Source: Bianquea renquensis (GTDB taxonomy: Bacteria; Bacillota; Clostridia; Lachnospirales; Bianqueaceae). Taken from it: a stretch of 29,014 bases of DNA. The stretch is from positions 1-29,014 of the forward strand of contig NZ_JACRSQ010000036.1 of the NCBI RefSeq assembly GCF_014384895.1, given 5' to 3'. The notes below the pieces were generated by a model. That model had not been told where the DNA came from. It ran no database searches and saw nothing but the letters and a program-made list of their open reading frames with translations. Position numbers and translations under genes: made by a program. Position 1 is the first letter of the stretch; the number at the start of each line of letters is the position of its first letter. Below are positions 24,740-29,014 of this stretch, piece by piece.

Positions 24740-24862
24740 GAGCCAACCTCCTTCCCTCTAAGACGCTCATCAATACACGCTCGACCTTTACAGATACGTC
24801 AAGTTGCCGTACCAGCGGAGCATCCGTATTCATCCTCAGTAGGAGAAGGCTCTCCTACGTCG
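24740..24862 (-). promoter_or_regulatory. structured leader of rplS (candidate L19 autoregulatory leader)
   Basis: Between the predicted start of transcription (about 24863) and the rplS ATG lie about 123 nt. They include a perfect hairpin with an 8-bp stem (GTAGGAGA / TCTCCTAC, 4-base loop) at about 24838-24857. An L19 leader class that senses the protein is known in Firmicutes; I cannot confirm a match to its consensus from sequence alone. Confidence 0.4.
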
Positions 24863-24869
24863 CTTGCCT

Positions 24870-24898
24870 ATTATATCATATTTTTTTCCACGTTTCAA
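24870..24898 (-). promoter_or_regulatory. strong sigma-A-type promoter of rplS
   Basis: TTGAAA (24898-24893) and a perfect TATAAT (24875-24870) are separated by 17 bases, with an A-rich spacer. It lies in the 220-base gap between trmD and rplS. Confidence 0.85.
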
Positions 24899-24959
24899 CT
24901 ATTTTTACATTAAATTTCCGTATCGCACGTGGATATTCCCATTCGGCTCCGCTGCCTGC

Positions 24960-25724
24960 TTAAGGCTCAACGCTTTTGACGCGAGGTTCCTCCCCTTCCT
25001 GCTGGATTTTCTCATAGATGCGCCGCTCTTCCTCCGTCATCCTCTCAGGTTCGATCAAATCCGGCCTCTTTTGGATTGTGGCCGCTATCGATTGGGTCAG
25101 ACGCCACTTCGCAATGTTGGCGTGGTGGCCACTCATGAGAATCTCTGGAACCGGCATCCCGTGATACTCCCGAGGGCGCGTATACTGAGGATATTCTAAA
25201 AACATCCCGGAAAAGGATTCCTCCCCCGCTGAGCTTTCATTGCCCAGAACGCCATCCACCATCCGGGCCACGGCGTCAATCAAGACTAAAGCGGGAAGCT
25301 CTCCGCCTGTCAGCACAAAATCACCAATGGAAATCTCATCTGTCACGATTTCATCTAGCACGCGCTGGTCGACGCCCTCATAGTGGCCACACAGCAGAAT
25401 GATCCCTTCTTCCTGAGCCAATTCCCTTGCAATCTCCTGGTTCAATACCCTTCCCTGAGGACTCAGGTACACGACTTTGGGTGGCTTGGCAAAGCCTCTG
25501 CGCGCATCCTCGTAGGCATCATAAATGGGCTGTGGCTGCATAACCATCCCGGCTCCGCCGCCAAAAGGGTAGTCATCCACATGCTTATGCTTGTCCCGCG
25601 AATACTCCCGGATATCCACCGCCTCGACCGATATGATGCCAGCCGCGGCCGCGCGCCCTAGTACGCTGTAGGATACTGCATTTCGGATCATCTCTGGGAA
25701 TAGAGTCAAAACGCAGAATCGCAT
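24960..25724 (-). CDS. trmD: tRNA (guanine-N1)-methyltransferase
   Basis: TrmD methylates guanine 37 of tRNAs that read CNN codons, preventing frameshifts. The protein, 254 residues from this start, opens with the usual MRFCVLTLFPEM. It shows the SPOUT-knot segments DYPFGGGAGMVMQP, LCGHYEGVDQRV and the SIGDFVLTGGELPALVLIDAVARM loop. The start is uncertain: ATG 25724 fits the family but has a weak ribosome site. A TTG at 25760 has AGGAGG six bases upstream, and a GTG at 25775 overlaps the rimM stop (GTGA). A short extra N-terminus of 12-17 residues is thus possible. Confidence 0.95.
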   Translation of the reverse strand: MRFCVLTLFPEMIRNAVSYSVLGRAAAAGIISVEAVDIREYSRDKHKHVDDYPFGGGAGMVMQPQPIYDAYEDARRGFAKPPKVVYLSPQGRVLNQEIARELAQEEGIILLCGHYEGVDQRVLDEIVTDEISIGDFVLTGGELPALVLIDAVARMVDGVLGNESSAGEESFSGMFLEYPQYTRPREYHGMPVPEILMSGHHANIAKWRLTQSIAATIQKRPDLIEPERMTEEERRIYEKIQQEGEEPRVKSVEP

Positions 25725-25771
25725 ACTATGAACTGGTTCCCTCGTATCCTCCCTCTCCAATGCGATCCTCC

Positions 25772-26290
25772 TCACCGCAGTCCTTCCAACAGGTGCACTG
25801 TCACAATTTTTTTTGTCAAATCCATGGCGATCACACAGTCTTTGATTGACGGAATCAAAATCTCCTGGCCATCCGATGTCTTGACTGCGAACACCTCATT
25901 GCTGCCCGTCATCAACACATCGTCGATAATTCCCAGCGTCTCTCCCTCTTCCGTCATAACCAGAGATCCCACCACATCGGCAATATAATACTCATTTTCC
26001 TCCAGCGGCAAGGCTTCCTCCCTCGGGATCCACAGTGTCCCGCCCTTAACGGCTTCCGCCTGATTTCGATCCGTCAGCTCTTTCACCTGGATCAGGACCA
26101 TATTTTGAAACGGTGAGGCGGACTGAATTGTCCAGCGCTCTCCCACCGAATCTTCCTTTCCAGGCGCTTTATAGATGACCTGTTCCAGCCTGGAGAATCG
26201 CCCGGGCTCCTGCGTCGTCGGAAATACCTTGACTGCGCCTTTGATGCCGTGTGCACTGGACACGACTCCAATCCGAAACATATCTTCCAT
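25772..26290 (-). CDS. rimM: 16S rRNA processing protein RimM
   Basis: RimM helps mature the 30S subunit head and binds S19. The 172-residue protein has the N-terminal RimM barrel (MFRIGVVSSAHGIKGAVKV) and a C-terminal PRC-barrel (YYIADVVGSLVMTEEGETLGII). ATG 26290 is preferred because GGAGGATATAT lies directly upstream; ATG 26311 lacks this. It follows the khpA terminator, so it must have a promoter in the roughly 90 bases before it or rely on read-through; I found no convincing promoter there. It runs into trmD. Confidence 0.96.
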   Translation of the reverse strand: MEDMFRIGVVSSAHGIKGAVKVFPTTQEPGRFSRLEQVIYKAPGKEDSVGERWTIQSASPFQNMVLIQVKELTDRNQAEAVKGGTLWIPREEALPLEENEYYIADVVGSLVMTEEGETLGIIDDVLMTGSNEVFAVKTSDGQEILIPSIKDCVIAMDLTKKIVTVHLLEGLR

Positions 26291-26381
26291 ATATATCCTC
26301 CATCCCATCACGGTATAAAAAGTTGGCGTTCCACAATCTTACATCATGTCCGCTTTACGGCGGGCTTTCGTACAGGACGAT

Positions 26382-26407
26382 AAAACCGCCGGCATAGCCG
26401 GCGGTTT
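26382..26407 (-). terminator. rho-independent terminator of the ylxM-ffh-rpsP-khpA operon
   Basis: A perfect 11+11 bp inverted repeat, AAACCGCCGGC and GCCGGCGGTTT around a 3-base loop, is followed on the minus strand by T and then ATCG, a short U-tract of four. It starts 12 bases after the khpA stop. Confidence 0.85.
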
Positions 26408-26418
26408 GCTCCGATAGG

Positions 26419-26649
26419 TTATTGCATGATTTCGACGACTACCTTCTCATCCTGCTTTACTGCCGCAGCTTTGACAACAGTACGAATCGCCTTTGCGATG
26501 CGGCCTTGCTTTCCGATGACTTTGCCCATATCCTCCGGCGCAACCTTCAGCTCAATGATAAGAGCGCTCTCTCTCGCAACCTCGTCGACATGGACCTGCT
26601 CAGGATGGTCTACCAGCGCCTTCGCAATTACTTCTACCAATTCCTTCAC
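26419..26649 (-). CDS. khpA: KH-domain RNA-binding protein KhpA (YlqC)
   Basis: KhpA is a small RNA-binding protein of Gram-positive bacteria that, with KhpB/EloR, affects cell elongation and division in streptococci. The 76-residue protein is a single KH domain with the RNA-gripping G-K-Q-G loop at 46-49. It starts with GTG at 26649, nine bases after AGGAGGTG. It lies between rpsP and rimM, the conserved place for this gene in Firmicutes. The B. subtilis gene ylqD is absent here. Confidence 0.95.
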   Translation of the reverse strand: MKELVEVIAKALVDHPEQVHVDEVARESALIIELKVAPEDMGKVIGKQGRIAKAIRTVVKAAAVKQDEKVVVEIMQ

Positions 26650-26711
26650 GGTTTTACACCTCCTGCGCTGACGCGCGATTTACACGCCAGGAAGCTGCGG
26701 CGTCTCGTCGA

Positions 26712-26951
26712 TCACTCCACTCCTGCAATCTTGAGAAGTTTCTTGACGGTGTCTGTAGCCTGTGCTCCCTGGGAAAGCCATTTCTGAGCCAATTCCTGGT
26801 CAACTTTGATCACGCTTGGATTCTTCGTAGGATCATAATATCCAATCTCTTCGATAAACCGTCCATCTCTCGGAGAACGAGAATCTGCAACTACGATTCT
26901 ATAGAAAGGAGCTCCTTTGGAACCCATTCTCTTCAGTCTCATCTTTACCAT
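26712..26951 (-). CDS. rpsP: 30S ribosomal protein S16
   Basis: S16 binds 16S rRNA early in 30S assembly. The 79-residue protein carries the family pattern MVKMRLKRMGSKGAPFYRIVVADSR and IEEIGYYDPTKNP. The ribosome site GAGGAGGTG lies nine bases before the ATG. The 91-base gap after ffh contains two hairpins. Confidence 0.98.
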   Translation of the reverse strand: MVKMRLKRMGSKGAPFYRIVVADSRSPRDGRFIEEIGYYDPTKNPSVIKVDQELAQKWLSQGAQATDTVKKLLKIAGVE

Positions 26952-26981
26952 GGTTCATTTCACCTCCTCGTATACTAATGG

Positions 26982-27032
26982 TCACGGTCTTTGCCGTGAA
27001 CTCTATGGAAACTCGATTTCTGTGGAAATCGA
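26982..27032 (-). promoter_or_regulatory. two tandem hairpins in the ffh-rpsP gap
   Basis: A perfect 8+8 bp repeat with a 4-base loop (TCGATTTC / GAAATCGA, 27013-27032) and a 6+6 bp repeat (TCACGG / CCGTGA, 26982-26999) lie just before the rpsP ribosome site. Neither has a U-tract. They may form a leader that controls rpsP or cut the message between ffh and rpsP. Confidence 0.45.
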
Positions 27033-27042
27033 ATGGTTCCTC

Positions 27043-28392
27043 TTATCCCAGGCGAAAGGGCATTTTCCCCATAAGTCCGCCTTTTCGTTTTCCTTTCATA
27101 CTTCCGGTTATCTGCTTCATCATGACTTTCATCTGATCAAACTGCTTTAACAGCAAATTCAATTCCTGGATGCTACTTCCAGACCCTTTGACGATCCTGC
27201 GCTTGCGGGATGCATTCAGGATATTGGGATGCCGCCGCTCTTCAACGGTCATGGATCGAATGATCGCCTCCGTGCGGGCCAGCCCTTTCTCATCCACTTC
27301 GACATCTTTCAACTTGCTGCCCATCCCGGGGATCATTCCCATCAATTGATTTAGAGGGCCCATCTTCTTCACCTGCTGCATCTGTTCCAGGAAATCTTCC
27401 AGGTTGAAATCGTTGGACAGCATCCTCTGGGACATCTCTTTCGCCTTGTCCTCATCGATAGCCGTCTGCGCCTTCTCAATCATGCTGAGCACGTCGCCCA
27501 TCCCTAAGACTCGGGATGCCATTCGGTCCGGGTGGAACGCCTCCACATCCGCCAACTTTTCCCCGACACCCGCGAACTTTATGGGTTTGCCCGTCACCGC
27601 TCGGATGGACAGGGCGGCGCCGCCCCTTGTGTCGCCGTCCAGCTTCGTAAGCACTACACCCGTGATATTCAACAATTCGTCAAAGCTTTTCGAGACATTC
27701 ACAGCATCCTGCCCTGTCATGGCATCGACAACCAGCAATATCTCGCTGGGGCTGGTCTGCTCTCTGATATCGGTCAATTCCTGCATCAATTCTTCGTCAA
27801 TATGAAGCCTTCCGGCCGTATCTAAGATCACCAAACCGCACTCCATCTTAGCCGCCTGCTTGATCCCGGCCTTGGCAATATCAACAGGGCTCACATCCGT
27901 TCCCATCTCAAAAACCGGAACCCCTACCTGTTCGCCTACGATCTGCAGCTGTTTGACCGCGGCTGGGCGGTACACATCACAGGCCACTAGCATCGGCTTT
28001 TTCCCTTGCTTTTTCAGCATTCCCGCGAGTTTGGCCGCCATTGTCGTCTTACCGGCGCCCTGCAATCCCACCAGCATGATGACCGTCGGCGGCTTATCGG
28101 AGTACCGTATGCGGCTGTCCTCCTCAGAGCCCATCAGCGCGATCATTTCCTCATGGACGATCTTGATAACCTGCTGGCCCGGCGTCAGACTGCTCAGCAC
28201 CTCCTGCCCCACAGCCCGTTCCTGTATACGGGCAATGAAATCCTTCACGACTTTGAAGTTGACATCCGCTTCTAGAAGCGCCATCTTGACTTCCCTCAAC
28301 GCCTCTTTCAAATCCTTCTCCGTCAGGACTCCCTTGCCGCGAAGCTTCTTAAAAACGTTTTGTAGCTTATCGGATAAGCTCTCGAATGCCAT
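27043..28392 (-). CDS. ffh: signal recognition particle protein Ffh (SRP54)
   Basis: Ffh binds SRP RNA and signal sequences of nascent membrane proteins and delivers them to FtsY at the membrane. The 449-residue protein has the N domain (1-95) and a G domain with GLQGAGKTT at 109-117, DTAGR and TKLDGD. The M domain (about 300-449) includes MIPGMGSKL and the RNA-binding segment around SRKRRIVKGSGSS. The ribosome site AAGGAGGTG lies four bases before the ATG, inside the end of ylxM. ylxM and ffh overlap by 26 bases and are therefore coupled. Confidence 0.98.
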   Translation of the reverse strand: MAFESLSDKLQNVFKKLRGKGVLTEKDLKEALREVKMALLEADVNFKVVKDFIARIQERAVGQEVLSSLTPGQQVIKIVHEEMIALMGSEEDSRIRYSDKPPTVIMLVGLQGAGKTTMAAKLAGMLKKQGKKPMLVACDVYRPAAVKQLQIVGEQVGVPVFEMGTDVSPVDIAKAGIKQAAKMECGLVILDTAGRLHIDEELMQELTDIREQTSPSEILLVVDAMTGQDAVNVSKSFDELLNITGVVLTKLDGDTRGGAALSIRAVTGKPIKFAGVGEKLADVEAFHPDRMASRVLGMGDVLSMIEKAQTAIDEDKAKEMSQRMLSNDFNLEDFLEQMQQVKKMGPLNQLMGMIPGMGSKLKDVEVDEKGLARTEAIIRSMTVEERRHPNILNASRKRRIVKGSGSSIQELNLLLKQFDQMKVMMKQITGSMKGKRKGGLMGKMPFRLG

Positions 28393-28777
28393 GCGGCACC
28401 TCCTTGGCTTTATCTTCGTCTGTCATCGATTCTGCGTATAAAATATCGTCGGCCTTATGGATGATCTCCTGGAGGCACAGTCTCAACGTGTCCGGCTTCG
28501 CCATGGCCTGTTCCGCGAGGGATTTGATCATCTTAGCCGCCTCCTGATGCTCCAGAAAACGGCGCACTAGATGGAGCGCATCCTCGTACTCGCGAAGCTG
28601 ACGTTCCCCCCTGCGAATGCCATCGTAGACCCCCTGCCGGCTGATTGACAATTCCTGCGAGATCTCTCCAAAGGATAGATCCTCCAAGAAATGCATACGG
28701 CACAGCTCTTTTTGATTCTCCGTCAACAGTTCTCCATAAAAATCATAGAGTAGTGTTATTTCATATATCTTATCCAT
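28367..28777 (-). CDS. ylxM: YlxM family helix-turn-helix protein (SRP-associated)
   Basis: YlxM is a small helix-turn-helix protein encoded before ffh in Firmicutes; it binds SRP components in streptococci. The 136-residue protein begins MDKIYEITLLYDFYGELL, has the sigma-factor-like segment LSFGEISQELSISRQGVYDGIRRGE (about 35-60) and a helical tail. ATG 28777 has AGGAGG four bases upstream; the frame extends to 28813 but without a ribosome site. It is the first gene of its operon. Confidence 0.95.
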   Translation of the reverse strand: MDKIYEITLLYDFYGELLTENQKELCRMHFLEDLSFGEISQELSISRQGVYDGIRRGERQLREYEDALHLVRRFLEHQEAAKMIKSLAEQAMAKPDTLRLCLQEIIHKADDILYAESMTDEDKAKEVPHGIRELIR

Positions 28778-28836
28778 CGGACCTCCTGCCACCGGTATGG
28801 ATAGAGGTGTCAAGGCTAAAGCCTTTACAGTCGTTT

Positions 28837-28865
28837 ATTATATAGAATTCCAGCGCCTTTGTCAA
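28837..28865 (-). promoter_or_regulatory. full-consensus sigma-A promoter of ylxM-ffh-rpsP-khpA
   Basis: TTGACA (28865-28860) and TATAAT (28842-28837) with exactly 17 bases between them: a perfect consensus match. Predicted start is near 28830. The roughly 50-nt leader holds a small palindrome (AAGGCT / AGCCTT, 28812-28825) before the AGGAGG site. Confidence 0.92.
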
Positions 28866-28914
28866 TAGCGATTTTAGATTTTTTCGCTTTTGTCATGTAG
28901 CGTTACAATAGATG

Positions 28915-29014
28915 TGAGACCAAGGGTATAGAAAAAGGCGATAGAGTTTGTTAGAATAGAGTCACCACAACAACACCCTAACGAAAGGTCTCAATCGCCA
29001 TGGACATTGTAGCA
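28915..29014 (+). other. structured leader and first five codons of a truncated plus-strand gene, perhaps a mobile element edge
   Basis: At the right edge an ATG at 29000 opens a frame (M-D-I-V-A) that runs off the window. Before it, nested inverted repeats pair TGAGACC (28915-28921) with GGTCTCA (28987-28993), AGGGT (28923-28927) with ACCCT (28975-28979), and GGCGAT (28937-28942) with ATCGCC (28994-28999). A start codon just inside a long imperfect inverted repeat is common for insertion sequences, but five codons cannot identify a transposase. It is divergent from the ylxM operon. Confidence 0.3.

Noticed and set aside
26291..26381. Promoter for rimM-trmD, TTGTGG followed by TATACC
   Set aside because: The spacer is only 13 bases, too short for a sigma-A promoter, and no better pair was found.

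Overview
The window looks like chromosomal DNA of an endospore-forming Firmicute of the class Clostridia. It carries spoIVA (spore coat morphogenesis), strong AGGAGG-type ribosome binding sites, TTGACA/TATAAT promoters and a clostridial gene order. That order is ylxM-ffh-rpsP-khpA, rimM-trmD-rplS-lepB-rbgA-rnhB-yraN, pgeF, a DUF512 radical SAM gene, then der-plsY-gpsA. Genus and species cannot be read from the sequence. Apart from the first gene and a possible fragment at the far right edge, every gene is on the minus strand, so the window is best read from right to left.

Right part (about 16.1-29.0 kb): a housekeeping block. A consensus promoter at 28837-28865 drives ylxM, ffh, rpsP and khpA (signal recognition particle, ribosomal protein S16, KH-domain RNA binder), ending at a terminator at 26382-26407. 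Next come rimM and trmD, then rplS with its own promoter and a leader of about 120 nt. lepB, rbgA, rnhB and yraN follow, then pgeF, the DUF512 protein, der, plsY, gpsA and finally gltX, which ends at a strong terminator at 14372-14414. The products serve ribosome assembly, tRNA modification and charging, protein export, cell wall fidelity and phospholipid synthesis.

Middle part (4.7-14.2 kb): a six-gene carbohydrate-uptake locus of the Bacillus YesMN/Lpl type. It has two ABC permeases, a lipoprotein solute-binding protein, a signal-less heparinase II/III-type polysaccharide lyase, and a two-component pair (YesM-like sensor kinase, YesN-like AraC regulator). A good sigma-A promoter and a 7+7 bp inverted repeat precede the first permease. 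The likely logic is that extracellular sugar is sensed, the regulator activates the operon, an acidic oligosaccharide is imported and the lyase cleaves it in the cytoplasm. No transporter ATPase is encoded here, so a shared MsmX-type ATPase is inferred. The locus and gltX lie between gpsA and spoIVA, which are adjacent or close in many spore formers, so it looks like an insertion into a conserved neighbourhood.

Left part (0-4.7 kb): spoIVA with its own terminator, a nucleotidyltransferase-fold protein of unknown role (NTP_transf_5-like), and, convergent to it with overlapping stop codons, a multidrug/lipid-type ABC half-transporter.

No tRNA, rRNA or CRISPR array was seen. I did not find a clearly new system. 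The points most worth a second look are the lyase/YesMN locus and its insertion site, the possible RBS-masking repeat before spoIVA, several structured leaders, and a possible mobile-element edge at the right end.
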